Positions 36,281 through 48,814 of a stretch of 64,000 bases of DNA are shown in pieces; positions within the stretch are counted from its first letter, which is position 1; every line of letters begins with the position of its first letter. The notes under the pieces are model-generated. The model was not told where the DNA came from. It saw only the letters and a program-made list of their open reading frames with translations, and ran no database searches. This DNA is from Epiperipatus broadwayi (lineage: Eukaryota; Onychophora; Udeonychophora; Euonychophora; Peripatidae): contig JAQFVV010000278.1 of NCBI GenBank assembly GCA_028023455.1, positions 250,001 through 314,000 of the forward strand. The letters are read 5' to 3'. The position numbers were made by a program, and so were the translations under genes.

Positions 36281-37189
36281 GTTTAAAAAAGTTTCATTGA
36301 AAATTTACTAACATTGCAGTCATAATTAATTTTAAAGGGAAGGCAAAATGATACTCTATAAACATGCACTGTAATGTTAATCTATTTGCCATAACAATGG
36401 TGTATTGTGTATGAAGGATACTCTCAAACCAAAGTATAAGATAGAGACTTTAAAAAGATAAGAATGGTTGTTTCATTTCATATCTAAATTCACTTATATA
36501 GACCAATATAAAGCTTCATTGAATGAGAGCTGTCTGTTATTAATAACTTTATATCCATTAATTTTATTCTAACCATTAACATATCACAAAATGTTCAAAT
36601 TCATTGCCTGTTAATATTATGAAATATTAGAACCTATGAAACTCTATTTAATTTACTAGCACAGTATTTGTATGCAATTTTAATCAGAAGGAAATTATAT
36701 CCATACACACATGCAGCACTTGTATATAGAAGTGATTTTCTTCTGATTTAAATTAATTCTATATATTACATATAAGATAAAACAAGAGCAGTACTCTATT
36801 CCATTCTATTGTTGTTTTATCATATTTTGTCATACATTTACTAGTGAAACTATGTGTAAGTTAGTAAAAGTCATTTTATTATTTCATAATGTTCTAATTC
36901 TATGTAAGATAATTAATGAATACATGTTGTTACTAAATTTAATAATTTTAGAAATTCTGAAAAAAAAACAATAGCTACAAAATTTGTAGGATAATAATAT
37001 TTATGGAAAAATTAATTCTGAATATAGTACTATAATAATTCAGAAGTCAGAAGTACTAGAGAAATTTTAACAGTATTTAAAAAAACACACTCAATGCAGT
37101 TCACTTGAACATTTTACAATACTTTTCTTAAAATGTTTCAATTTCTAGCAGTTTTCTACAGTACAGTAAAATTCAAATGTTTTTTATAT
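36281..37189. other. AT-rich DNA, no feature recognised
   Basis: No signal was seen. Confidence 0.5.
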
Positions 37190-37395
37190 ATTTCTCATAG
37201 ATCACATGACCCAATTCTCTTAATCTTGTAAGATATAAACACTGAGAATTGCCAATTGCTCAACAAACTTTATAATAAATGCTTAGCCAGAGAAAGCATT
37301 TAAAATATCTCTGTTAGGAACCCCCCCCTTAACCTCTGATCATGGTTTCATGCTTTGGCACTTCTCAGAGAGGTGCTAGAGTAGCTTCAGATATT
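37190..37395 (-). mobile_element. Hammerhead-family-3 repeat, copy B
   Basis: Its left end (CATAGATCACATGACCCAAT, then CTCTTAATCTTGTAAG) is the reverse complement of the right end of copies A and C, so a full element has inverted termini. The minus strand at 37331-37375 holds ACCTCT, CTGAGAA (G8 changed to A), stem II GTGC-CAAA-GCAT, GAAAC, an impaired stem III, ATC, and AGAGGT, which pairs with ACCTCT over six bases. The defects differ from copy A, so the two together imply an intact ancestor. Confidence 0.6.
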
Positions 37396-37509
37396 TATTT
37401 ACAGTAATATATACTACTTTTTAGCATTTTTATTTATATGCTATATTGGTATTTTTAATTCTGTTTGCATACCATTGTTATTTTTTAGTGTATTTGATAT
37501 ATATATATA

Positions 37510-37795
37510 TAGTAACAGTCAGAATCGTCTATCTCACTAACACACTGCAGAATTCAAACCCCAGACATGAAACTAAACATTCTAGGAGGGGTTGCCTTTT
37601 AGATGTACTAAGTTCAAATCTAAAGTACAAATTTCACAGCGCCATCTATGTGATAACGCATCTGATGCCACTACTAGTATAACCTTTGACCAGTGCCTGG
37701 TGGTCAGGGAAAAACAAAGGACTCTATACTAAAAGAAGCTTGGGTGGCTAATTAACGTCTATGCATTTACAAAAGAAATGCAGAAAATATATATA
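37510..37795. repeat. Less AT-rich segment between (TA)n tracts, unidentified
   Basis: About 280 bases (including ACAGCGCCATCTATGTGA and a TGACCA...TGGTCA hairpin near 37688-37708) flanked by TA runs. Probably an inserted repeat, since TA-rich sites are frequent targets here, but no second copy was seen. Confidence 0.3.
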
Positions 37796-37869
37796 TACCG
37801 AGACAGTGATAGGAATCAAATAAAATAAGAGATCAAATTTAGTTTTAAATAATTTCACAAAATTTATTT

Positions 37870-39420
37870 ATATAAAATATATATATATAATGCCACTGTC
37901 TGCTTATATGAGACAGGGACGTGTATTAAATAATTGTGGGCATTATATTCCAATAAATGACAAAAAGGATTTAAAGCAAAGTGATATATTCTATTCCTCG
38001 GGCTAATAGCATTATGATAATGTGCTTGATGAGATAGGAACATGTGTGAGATGCTTTGAGCAATTATACAAGTTCAAGAAAATATTTGAAATTAAGTGTT
38101 ATAAAATATTTATTGATTTCGAGAATTGCACAGACAAAAGCTTACTAAGCAACAAAGTGGGAATATGATCAAAGCATTTATTTGAGAATAATAATAATAG
38201 AGTTGCATTGGGAGGTCAGTATTGCTGATAATGAATTTATTAAAGTTGGAGGGTGTGACACGTTTAAGTCACGGATGCTTTGTAAAATAAATATAAAATA
38301 AAACAATATTGAATATCCGGAATGATTATGGAGGGCATCTCATCGCTAACTCATAGGAAAGTATTTTATGAACAGCCGAAACTTAGCGATGGTGTGACAA
38401 TTGCGTTTAATTCCAGGTGTGTCATTTGCGGACACACTCTGCCTGGAAACCACAATAAGCGAAGAGAATGGCCTTGGCCATATAAAGAATCCTTGGAAAA
38501 TTAAAACAAAGCAGTCTCAACAACCAATTCATTTACCAGCAATACGAGACTAGGGTATATAAAACATACTGAATGGGTTTTTACTTGGATTAAGAGAAAT
38601 GCCCAATCAAATTCCCAAAATTCATTTAAAAGGGTCCGCACATTCTCGACGTCAATGATGAACTTTGTAATTAAAATAAAACATGGTAATTAAAATAGGA
38701 AAATGCATGCTTGCGGGCTTGAAAAGTAAGTACAGATTTATATACACAATCATGCATCAGTAGCACATTTAAATCATTGACCTCGCACATACTCTCATAT
38801 TAAATTAAAATCAATAACATGTAGATTTTAAACTATGTGATTATATTATATATTAAAGAAAAGAATCATCCTCGAATGAGTGATTTGCAAAATAATAAAA
38901 TTGGAAATTATTTAAAAATTTAAAATATGCCTTCATAGCGGGGTCTTATTTTCAACAAAAAGAATAATTCACTTGGTCAAAGATGATTCTGACACATTAT
39001 CATAATAAAATAACAGAAAGCTTAATCAATAGAAAATATTAACCCAAGGATAGAGAGCAAAATGTTGAGTATATTTAAACACGTTAAAGAAATACATAAT
39101 GAAGTTATGTGAAATATCAGAAAACAATTTAAAATAGCTATAGCATGTTAGTTATCACAAGAGCTCTTGGGTTAATTTAGGGTTACCTCTGGAGAAGCAT
39201 TTTGGGTAGATTGATGGTCGGCAGGTTTTTATATAATTTAACAGAAAAATCTGGAAATGTTCATATTTTTGGCAGCGGCAGCAGTTCTGGGGTTCCTTGT
39301 GTGATAACTTCCAATGGTCTATGGCAGCATATGACCATTCCGGAGAGAAATAGCCTTCTTGCACTCTACTCTGTCATGTCAAGATTTACAAATTACTACA
39401 ATAATTTTGGTTAGAAACAT
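37870..39420. other. Compositionally distinct, unidentified island
   Basis: About 1.5 kb with visibly more G+C and more CpG than its flanks. It contains short frames (38322-38504 plus; 39155-39364 minus; 39202-39414 plus) with no recognised motif, and a hairpin CATCGCTAA / TTAGCGATG (about 38339-38389). No direct or inverted terminal repeat was identified. It could be a solo LTR, a DNA transposon remnant or a host regulatory or exon region; I cannot choose. Confidence 0.35.
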
Positions 39421-40110
39421 TAAACTTCAGAATGATTTATCTTAGAAACATTAGAATGGAGAACAAAAGAAAACCCTACTTTTTATATTAGAAATTAACA
39501 ATAGAACTGCCCTGGAGCATTACAAAATATATCGGACTTATCAGCTGTAATTAAATCTATCCGAATGTCTAAAGGAATTCAACATTAATTAATTTCTTTT
39601 GTTAATTTTCCTGTCAACATTCGGATTACAAACTAGATCTAATTAAAAATTACTTTTACTAATTAAAGAAAATCTTAAGTGGACATCTGCTGTTTTTAGA
39701 TAAACTTATATAACATTAACTAATTAAACTATTGTCCCTCATTTATTTTAACAGAAATATTTGGAATGACTTTTATTAAATTAAACGAAAATTATGTTAC
39801 TTTTAAATTGCAATATTTGAATCTATTTACTAAACGAATATTTACTAATAAATTTTATTTTAAATCAAAATATATTACAATGGTAATATATATTTGTAAA
39901 AAGATTCAAACAAAATAACTTTAACAATTTATAATTTTGATATGTTTTAAAATGCATATCATAGTGTGTGCGCAATTACGACTTATATAACCTACTTTTA
40001 ATAAATCAAAATTATGTGAACATATACATAATCCATAATATTTTATTTTATTTGGGAATGAGTTATATATATATAATATGAGCATTGTGCTCGTAGTTTA
40101 AAATTAGGCG
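39421..40110. other. AT-rich DNA, no feature recognised
   Basis: Nothing recognisable. Confidence 0.45.
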
Positions 40111-40145
40111 GGATTTTCGGTATATAAGTATATTGCAGACACACT
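40104..40145 (+). promoter_or_regulatory. Possible TATA-type core promoter
   Basis: TATATAAG follows a GC-containing stretch (AGGCGGGATTTTCGG) and precedes TATTGCAGACACACT by about the distance expected of a start site. In DNA this AT-rich a TATA-like octamer is weak evidence, and no gene is seen downstream. Confidence 0.15.
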
Positions 40146-40242
40146 ATGATATATTGGGGTTCAAACTAAGGTATCAGAGTAGGAAGTGGGTGAGAAAAGG
40201 TGAAATGAAGATCTGCAAAGCAGACCTTAGTGTTTCAATATA

Positions 40243-41700
40243 TATATATCATTAAAACCAATCAACACAGACAATTCTAATATCAATACAGTCAATAATT
40301 ACAAATTGTTGTCAATGCAACCTTTTTTTAACAATATTGGTGAAATCCCATATTTATTAATGGACTAATACACATATATAGACACTAAAGATTACAATGT
40401 GACCAATGAAGTTTAAATAAGCCTCTTTAACCACGTAAATAAAACCTATTCTTAATGCAGACTGATAAATAGTCGATTATAACATTACAAACTGCAATTA
40501 TCAATTTCAAATTGCATGCAAAGTATTGCATAAATAATAAATGTAATAATGCTCAAATCTAGATAGCTTTGATAATTATTACACTTATTATTTAAGTAAT
40601 ACTTTGGATGCAATTTGAAATATATAATGGCAGTTTATAAGGTTATAATTGAACATTTATTAATCTGCATTCAGAAATGGTCATATTTACTTGTTTAAAG
40701 AAGTTTGTTTAAACTTCTTTGTATCAATAATTCCAATCTCTGTTGTCAAGTTGCAATCTGTAATTATTGATTATGTTGATATTGAGATTGTCTAAGTGAT
40801 GATTGGTTTTAATGATTACTTACAACACATTTAGTTTTAGCATTATTACACTTATATATATATATATATATATAAACATATTAAAGCACAGATAATGATG
40901 GGCATATATATTAAAGCACAGATAATGATGGGCATCTATTTTTATTGTTAAAGGGGCTGTCTTGCCAACAGATTGATATTCTTAATTGTAAAAGACATTG
41001 GTATTTTTTATATGTAGACTGCTTCCATTTGTTAACCTATCTAGTCTTGACCATTATTAGCTTTATTATTTAAGTAATACATAGTTTTAATGAAATTTGA
41101 ATATTATAATTGACTATTTGTTAATTTGCATTTAACGAAGTTTATTCAAACTTTTTGAATTAATAATCTCATTTTTTAAAATTAAATTGCAATCTTTAGT
41201 GCCTATATGAATATACTGAAGCATAGATAAATGTGGATATGCATCCATCATTACTGTAAAAAGAGAGTTTCCTGAAAACGGATAGAGAATGTTGACTGTT
41301 ATTGGCATTGATATTATTTAAGCCAGTGATTTAATGGAATTTGAAAGTTATAATTGATGGCTTGTTAGTCTGCTTTCAAAACAGATTATATCTGTTGTTT
41401 AATGAGTTTTACTTACCCTTCTTTAAATAAATAATATCACTCTCTTTAGTCAAGTTGCAATGTTTAATTTCTATATACATATTGGACCATTGTTATAGTT
41501 AGATATCTATATTTATTGTAAAAGGTTGTCCTGGCAACAAATTGACATTGTTGATTGTTATTGGCATTCATGTTCTTTAAGTGTTGACTGCTCCCATGCA
41601 TTTGCGTGTGTAGATTGCTGTTAACTGAAATCATATATATATATATATATACTGCTCCCATGCATTTGCGTGTGTAGATTGCTGTTAACTGAAATCATTT
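40243..41700. repeat. Degenerate tandem and inverted repeat block, period about 270 bp
   Basis: About 40250-40330 (+) is repeated inverted at about 40735-40825. Units starting near the TTGCAAT.TTTA block recur near 41180 and 41452, with matching GTTATTGGCATT, TTAATGAAATTTGAA and AACT..TTTAAAT blocks; an earlier unit begins near 40905. Recent local duplications sit on top: about 29 bp at 40877-40905 / 40907-40935, and about 47 bp at 41590-41636 / 41652-41698, split by a (TA)n. An outlying copy lies at 17812-18070. Confidence 0.6.
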
Positions 41701-42149
41701 GAATCCTCCTTTAGTTCTTAAAGGGACCAATCAGAGCAAATTTCTAATGTCAACTCATTTCATATATATATCATTGCAACTGTCAGATTACGATGAGGAG
41801 GGAACCAAAATTAATGGATATCATTCATTTGTTTGTGCATTTGTTGTGGTATAGATTCAACTGTTATATACTTCTTGCAGGAACCATTTTATGCAGACAT
41901 CACTATGTGAAATTGTGATGCCACATAATTGTTTTGTAATGTGCTTTTTTGTCAATCTTTTTATAATAGCTGAAAAGTTCAACAATGTGAAATTCTATTT
42001 TTGTTTATAGAAAACAACAAAGAAAAAAAGTTGTATTGCTTGAAATAGATGACGAGAAATGTAATCTTATAAAACACAAGTTTATGAGTGGTTTAATTGC
42101 AATGTTAAATTTACCACAACAGTAAAATATTGAAAGTTAAATCCAAAGT
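41701..42149. other. AT-rich DNA, no feature recognised
   Basis: No signal was seen. Confidence 0.45.
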
Positions 42150-42560
42150 AAAAACAAGACTGATATTTTTTTTCTATGCCAACACCATTTTTGTATGTCA
42201 TTTAGTTCGTAACATCAGACATTTTATCTGCATGTTCTGACACATTTACATGATGTAGTAAAACATTAACATCTTATTTTGTGACAAAGAATAAAGTGCA
42301 AACCCAACACCTAACAAAGTGTCACCTCTCAAAGCATTTAGTATGAAATACCTTTTAATTAAATTTTGAATGGTCCAGCTGATCTTTCAGCCATAATTGC
42401 TTGATCTTGCTTCAAGTCATTTTTTTGAATTCTATCAAAAGAAAAAAAAAAGGCTTTTTTTTGCAGATTTAAAAGTGGTGGAAAAAAGTGCAGAGACTCT
42501 AAAAGGTGACATCATTTTGAAGTATTTCCAGATTATCTCCAAAAAGATGTGTATTGCATC
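42150..42560. repeat. Old interspersed repeat, related to 3640-3910
   Basis: Partner of the copy at 3640-3910, with the same block order (CATGATGTAGTAAAAC; AATAAAGTGCAAA; GGTCCAGCTGATC; TCAGCCATAA; AAAAGTGGTGG). Mutual divergence is high. Confidence 0.45.
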
Positions 42561-44882
42561 AAATGGATAATAATTTTACAGAGATTCATTTAAAAATAAA
42601 TAAACCACTTTTTATTATAAAATTCTGGTTATTTTTGAGTACCCCTGTGGATATGATTATTCATTATAGTATACAAGCTGCATCATATGCATCAAATAGA
42701 GTGTTAAGATTAATAGTTTTTTAGCTTTGAGTAAAAGTACTCAAACTATAAACATGCACTCCCCTCAAAATCCTCTTAATTTTTAACTGAAATATCAGTT
42801 GAGTTTTACTGAAGACAAAATAAATTTGTGTTAATGAACTTTACTAATGACAAGTAAAGCTAAATTATGACCATTATTCTCTGTAAATTCACTAACCAAG
42901 GCAGCAATTGAAAGCTGAATCTGGAGGCTGCTAAGAAATGACAATTTTTTAGGTAGTTCTCTACAAATAAAAATCATTTTTAAACAGAGGAATATGACAT
43001 GTATGAAGAAAGAAATGTCTAACATTAAAAAGGGGACATTTTAAATTTGGAGAAATTTAGAAAAAAATTAAAAGAATTGATATAAGAACAAGATGTATTT
43101 TACTAGAAAGGCATAAATATTAAAAGTGCAATTAGAATGTGATTCACTACAAATAAAACGTTGGAGTAAAAAATCAGTGGAAATTGATGAGATATCAGAT
43201 AAAATGTCATTATTAATTATTCATCTTACTGGAAATTATGGCGTAGATAATTAAAGTATATGCCACAAGAGTTCTCATTGTTATGAAATAGAAGATTTTT
43301 AATAAAGATGCACAAAATGATTGTGATTAGATCAAACAATATTTTGAAATTATAATGAAAGACATTACTTATAGAGATGGTGTGCCATTTAAACATAAAT
43401 ACAATATATATATATATATACACACACACACATTAGTTATGGTATCATAATGTGGAGTTCAGAAAAAAAAATAACAACTGTACTCTATAATTTTTTTTTC
43501 TTTGAGAAAAATTCTAAAAGGAAATAAATATAGAAGCATCAGACTGAAATTACAGCAGATGTGGACTGTATTTTGACTCATAGAAATATATATTTCAAGA
43601 ATATGTTTTAATATATTCAACACAAAGAAATGATCATTAAATATTGATAAATAAAATAGATGTTATTAATAAAATAGTCCCAAACTTTTAAAAATACTCC
43701 AAAGAATTTGAATTAGGATTTGCAAATCTTTATAAAATATTAATAGATTTTGAAGATATTAAAGATTTCAATGAAATAAATGAGAAAATAACTCATACAT
43801 TAGGAAGAACCACAACATATATAACAAGTATAAAAAAAGCAACTTATAGTAAATTTTCTCTGAGAGAAAACAATCTATGTGTAAAAAAATAACGAATATG
43901 TATGTATAAGAAAGTGATCCATTAAAAAGAACTGAATGTGTAGAGTTTTGGAAAATGGAATAAAAAGAATTAATAACAATATAAAAAATACAATTGTGAA
44001 TTAGCAAGGAAGCTATAAAAATTACAAGTATCAGAAATGTAAAAAACAAAACTTTACTTTCCATGAGTTCATACTGATGGGAAATTTACATTCCATCTCC
44101 AAAATATTTAAATAATTCTTTATAATTCAAAGTATTTGAATCAAGTTACAATACTTTAGTACCTTTCCCACTTACAATTTATATGAAAACATATTAATAC
44201 AATTTACTAGCAAAATTGTTTATATTGTGGTAATCTTAAAATATTAAAAGTCATATAATCCACATATATACAAATATATAATTGAATCAAGGATTCTTTT
44301 CTGTCATAATTATCATTCATTTTCATGTACTCTATACCATACTCACTCACATCTGCACTCTTATTTTAATTTCATTTGCCATTTTCAAGCTATAAGTTAT
44401 TCAGAATTTGATTGAATACAAGAACATTTGTTTTACATATGGTATTACAATCTCTGATACCATTCTAACAAAACTTAGAAAGAAAAACTATAAATTTATA
44501 AAGAATAACTAGACAACCTACAATGCCTATTATATATTGTAATAACGTAGATAAAATTTTATGGATAAGAAACTAATCTTATTAAATTATTGTTCCAAAT
44601 ATAGGAATGGAGATATCCTCTCTTTATGACATGTTATTATTTATCAAAAATCCTCTCATCTCCTTATAATAATAATAATATGGGTTTCACACTGATTAAG
44701 CCCATTAAAATCTTTTATCAGTTCTTCAGGATAATATTTTATCCTATACTGGAATTTTTAACTTATCCTTCTTACAATGCATATCTTTAGTATGTGTGTC
44801 AATTAACTTCCTCTTGTCTAATATAATATTCTCATTCCATTATGCGTTCATTGTAAATTTATTTAAAGGCACATTGATTACA
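42561..44882. other. AT-rich DNA, no feature recognised
   Basis: Open frames at 42831-43025, 43226-43429 and 43768-44064 (all minus) are hydrophobic by composition and carry no motif. A (TA)n(CA)n lies at 43406-43431. Confidence 0.45.
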
Positions 44883-44972
44883 TAAGCTTGTGGTTAAGAC
44901 CTGTAGAGGTCCCTACTAGCATATTTTTACATTCATATTCTTGAGGTTACAGCCTTAGTAAATATTACTTAC
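44883..44972 (+). repeat. GTAGAGGTCCCTAC repeat family, copy 4
   Basis: AAGCTTGTGGTTAAGACCTG, then TAGAGGTCCCTAC, then GCCTTAGTAAATATTACTTA. The upstream AAATTTATTTAAAGGCACAT (about 44855-44874) also matches 47172-47191, extending the homology left. Confidence 0.75.
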
Positions 44973-45553
44973 ATGTTCATTGATAAACTTTATAGATCAT
45001 GTTACAAAACAAGTAACTCTATTATGGCAAACATCAATATTATCCTTTTTCCATTACAAAGACCAGGGTCATAAATCACTTTTCTACTTTAACATTCATT
45101 CCATTATATATTTTCATATATCACATGATATTCCCATGGCATATTCATATTTATTTAAATAGAAGCCCATTTTTTTGATTCATCATCCTCATTTAATACA
45201 ATCTATAAATATACATTGCTATAATGAATTCATTTAAGACAGTTTTACCACAATCAGATTTTTTAATCTTCATACCTATTAAAATAACAAATTTAAATTA
45301 CTACATTACTCACACAAACTCTTATTTTGTAATACACTTATACCATATTATTTTTATAAGCACATTCTTTATTATTCAAAATTGAGCAAATAATGATATA
45401 TTAATAATTCATCTTAATCCTAAAAATTAAATACGTATAAAATTATTAAAATATTTATACTCCTACTATACAATATTATTTATTTGTATCTAAAAACATT
45501 AATAATAAAAATCATAAATTAAATATATATATTGAACCAGGTTTGAATATGTA

Positions 45554-46053
45554 NNNNNNNNNNNNNNNNNNNNNNNNNNNNNNNNNNNNNNNNNNNNNNN
45601 NNNNNNNNNNNNNNNNNNNNNNNNNNNNNNNNNNNNNNNNNNNNNNNNNNNNNNNNNNNNNNNNNNNNNNNNNNNNNNNNNNNNNNNNNNNNNNNNNNNN
45701 NNNNNNNNNNNNNNNNNNNNNNNNNNNNNNNNNNNNNNNNNNNNNNNNNNNNNNNNNNNNNNNNNNNNNNNNNNNNNNNNNNNNNNNNNNNNNNNNNNNN
45801 NNNNNNNNNNNNNNNNNNNNNNNNNNNNNNNNNNNNNNNNNNNNNNNNNNNNNNNNNNNNNNNNNNNNNNNNNNNNNNNNNNNNNNNNNNNNNNNNNNNN
45901 NNNNNNNNNNNNNNNNNNNNNNNNNNNNNNNNNNNNNNNNNNNNNNNNNNNNNNNNNNNNNNNNNNNNNNNNNNNNNNNNNNNNNNNNNNNNNNNNNNNN
46001 NNNNNNNNNNNNNNNNNNNNNNNNNNNNNNNNNNNNNNNNNNNNNNNNNNNNN
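45554..46053. other. Assembly gap of exactly 500 N
   Basis: The round length suggests a placeholder of unknown true size. Two frames that appear to cross it are artefacts. Confidence 0.99.
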
Positions 46054-47155
46054 AAACAAATTATCTTATAATATATATATATTCTAGAATTTTTTGCACA
46101 TAGTCATATATTAAACTTTTAAAGGATTACTATCATTTAAATAAATTAAGATTAGATTTATTTGCATTGTAACTTTTAATAAACATAAATTTATATAGGC
46201 ACAATGTAAATATGCTTGCATTTATTCAAAACTATTATAATGAAATTATATATGACTATTTCTAATATAAATAACTACAAATAAAAGATATGTTATAACT
46301 ACCTCCACAGAATTCCATCTTTAAATCCTATGCATTAAGCTATTTATATATATTAAATTAATATTACTACAATTATATAGTCTTTAAATTTAAAATTTTG
46401 GTTACAATATATGTTTTATATCCAACTTGAAATATAGCTAACCAATCTTATAATAACACATGTTGTGAAAAATACTTTAATTAAAGGTGAATTTACTTCA
46501 AACTTTGTAACCAAATGTTTACAAAGATCAAAATTTAATTGAATACACTTATATGTGAAAATATTGAAAATATAATTTATCTATTTTCATAATTGAGTAA
46601 AGTTCATTCATAAAGGTCTTTAGATTTTAATTAAAATATTTGCACTTGTTTATAAAAGCATAATTCTTACAAAAACTAGGATATTAAATTAAATGTGGAT
46701 TTACTTTTGCCTTAAAGTATTGTAAACAAATTTAGTTAATGGATAATTTAATTTTACTTTGCAATATTTATTTTTAATTGCCATCTTGTTTTGTTATATT
46801 CTTTAGCCAAACAAATTAAATTTCTAACATTTAATATTTATAATATAAATGTCAATGTTCAATATATATATATGCTATTAAGTGATTTATAAAAGTCATT
46901 CAAATTGACATTGTTATTATTTAATTAAATTAATTTTACATATGTTATTTAAAATTAATCAGACATGTATAAAAGATAATATTTTGTTTAAAAACACAGA
47001 AATGAATCAGAAGTGATAAAGTGTTAAGTAATAAATTGGAATAGAGGCTAATATGTTTTTTTGATCTATATCTAGTAATATTTTTTCCAAGAAGATAATT
47101 CAATTATATCATGATGTTTATTAATACAATTTGACCATTAATTATTTCAATGATA
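46054..47155. other. AT-rich DNA, no feature recognised
   Basis: About 1.1 kb of low-complexity sequence. Confidence 0.5.
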
Positions 47156-47379
47156 TAATGATGAGTATTATAAATTTATTTAACGCACATTGATTATGTA
47201 AGTAATATTTACTAAGGCAATAAACCTAAAGCATGTGCGGTTAAAAATGCAAAGGTAGGGACCTCTACAGGTCTTAACCACAAGCCTACATATGTGTAAG
47301 CTTGTGGTTAAGACCTGTAGAGGTCCCTACCTTCACATTTTCAACCACACATGCTTTAGGTTTATTAATGATGAGTATT
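47156..47379. mobile_element. Foldback form of the GTAGAGGTCCCTAC family with 14-bp TSD
   Basis: TAATGATGAGTATT flanks the insertion exactly (47156-47169 and 47366-47379). Inside, two copies lie head-to-head: arms 47221-47290 and 47295-47364 pair with few mismatches around a 4-base centre. The 196-base insertion plus long TSD is a retroposition signature, so this family moved in inverted form. Confidence 0.85.
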
Positions 47380-47435
47380 GTAACTAAAACTGGCATTGGT
47401 TTTGATGAAATATTTTTTATTATCTAGTATATCAA

Positions 47436-47658
47436 ATGGAGGGAGAGAGAGAGAGGGAGAGAGAGAGAGGGAGAGAGAGAGAGAGGGAGAGAGAGAGGGA
47501 GGGAGAGAGAGAGGAGAGAGAGAGAGGGAGAGAGAGAGGGAGAGAGAGAGAGAGAGAGGGAGAGAGGGAGAGAGAGAGGGAGAGAGAGAGGGAGAGAGGG
47601 AGAGAGGGAGAGGGAGAGAGGGAGAGAGAGAGGGAGAGAGGGAGGGAGGGAGAGAGAT
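47436..47658. repeat. (GA)n / GGGAGA purine array
   Basis: A purine-only run on the plus strand of about 220 bases built of GAGAGAGA and GGGAGAGA units. The Arg/Glu/Gly and Leu/Ser/Pro frames are artefacts. The strand bias allows triplex (H-DNA) formation. Confidence 0.97.
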
Positions 47659-48120
47659 ATATTTACTAATGACAAACATTGCTTGACCACATTGCATATT
47701 TATTTCTTTAAGCTCTGATAAAATTATTACTTCTTTATATTAAAATTCTTCCACACCCACAAAAGGTTTATAGATCAACAACTTTGAGCCTCATGTGAAA
47801 TTTAAGGTTTAGTCTTAGTTCAAAGTTGGTCTACTCTTTGCTTGATGCAAGTATTGGATTAATATTATGGCTTCATAGTATATTTCAAATTTTTGGGTGA
47901 TTCTTTTTGCATAAGGATCTGATTGCCTTTGCTTTTTAAAAAATATTTTACCTTCATTTATAACTCCAATGTAGTGTCCATTTGTTATTAAAATATTATA
48001 AACATAATTAATTTATTCTAGAACATTATTACAAAAATGAATATTATTATAAAGAGAAATTTCACTATTAAAAATTATGCAGGGATATGAAGAAAAGTTA
48101 AATATCAAATAAGTGCTGAG
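47659..48120. other. AT-rich DNA, no feature recognised
   Basis: Nothing recognisable. Confidence 0.45.
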
Positions 48121-48290
48121 TTTGAATTGGTATTCTGGATGTGATGTCTGAAATATCTTAGTGCCTCACTGAGGAATCATTTCTAGATAGAGATTTTTTA
48201 AATGCCTTCTTTTGCCGGTATTTATCAATAAAGCTTGTTAGAGATATTGCATGCTCGTTAGATTTTATGCAGGGATGCCTTTATTAGTTT
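48121..48290 (+). mobile_element. Decayed hammerhead-family-3 copy
   Basis: AGTGCCTCACTGAGGAATC at about 48161-48179 keeps the stem I/CTGAGGA strand. After a gap, AATGCCTTCTTTTGCCGGTA and AATAAAGCTTGTTAGAGAT match the segment after the hammerhead at 50221. The GAAAC strand is lost. Confidence 0.5.
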
Positions 48291-48814
48291 TCATGTTTGT
48301 ATCATTATTGCACATGTTTGTGTTCTTGAAATATAAATACATTTTTATTTTAACAACACTTTCTTTATATACAATGATCATCATTATAGACAGATATTCA
48401 GAATAATGATAAATTCATCCATTTATGATATTTTCATTAATTTGTTGATAGAAACAATAGAAATTTGAGCTTTAGATTCAATTATATTTATGTTATCCAT
48501 GTGATTTAATATAGTGATGTTCCATTTGTTATATAGCCACAAAGGACACAAAAGGCTTGATAAATTGTTTGCACTCATCAACAAATCATACCTTAAAATC
48601 AAATTTGAAAGAAAATAAATGTTGGATAGAACGTCTTTCTAAATATATTTTGATTTCAAAACAAAAATAATTAAAGTTTTATTTTTTAATTTTAAAGAAG
48701 CTATATTCACCAATAAGTATTTAAAAACAACGTTACAACATCATGCTGAAAAAAATCTTTTGCTCATTTAATATTCTGCATTTACAACATAGTATTATAT
48801 AATATAAAGGGTAT

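Noticed and set aside
38339-38393. Possible type III hammerhead (CATCGCTAA / GAAACTTAGCGATG)
   Set aside because: A stem III-like hairpin and GAAAC are present, but there is no CUGANGA strand or stem II between them.
38322-38504. 60-codon plus-strand frame in the less AT-rich island
   Set aside because: Composition is protein-like and it has a C-x2-C pair, but nothing else supports a gene; noted only within the island entry.
40855-41700. CRISPR-like array
   Set aside because: Repeat units are long, diverged and without regular spacers, and the DNA is eukaryotic.
43768-44064. 98-codon hydrophobic minus-strand frame
   Set aside because: Phe/Leu/Ile richness follows from A/T tracts; no membrane-protein family features.
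45499-46103. Open frames on both strands across 45.5-46.1 kb
   Set aside because: They run through the 500-N gap and have no sequence content.
47365-47697. Arg/Glu/Gly and Leu/Ser/Pro frames on both strands
   Set aside because: Translations of the GA-rich purine array.
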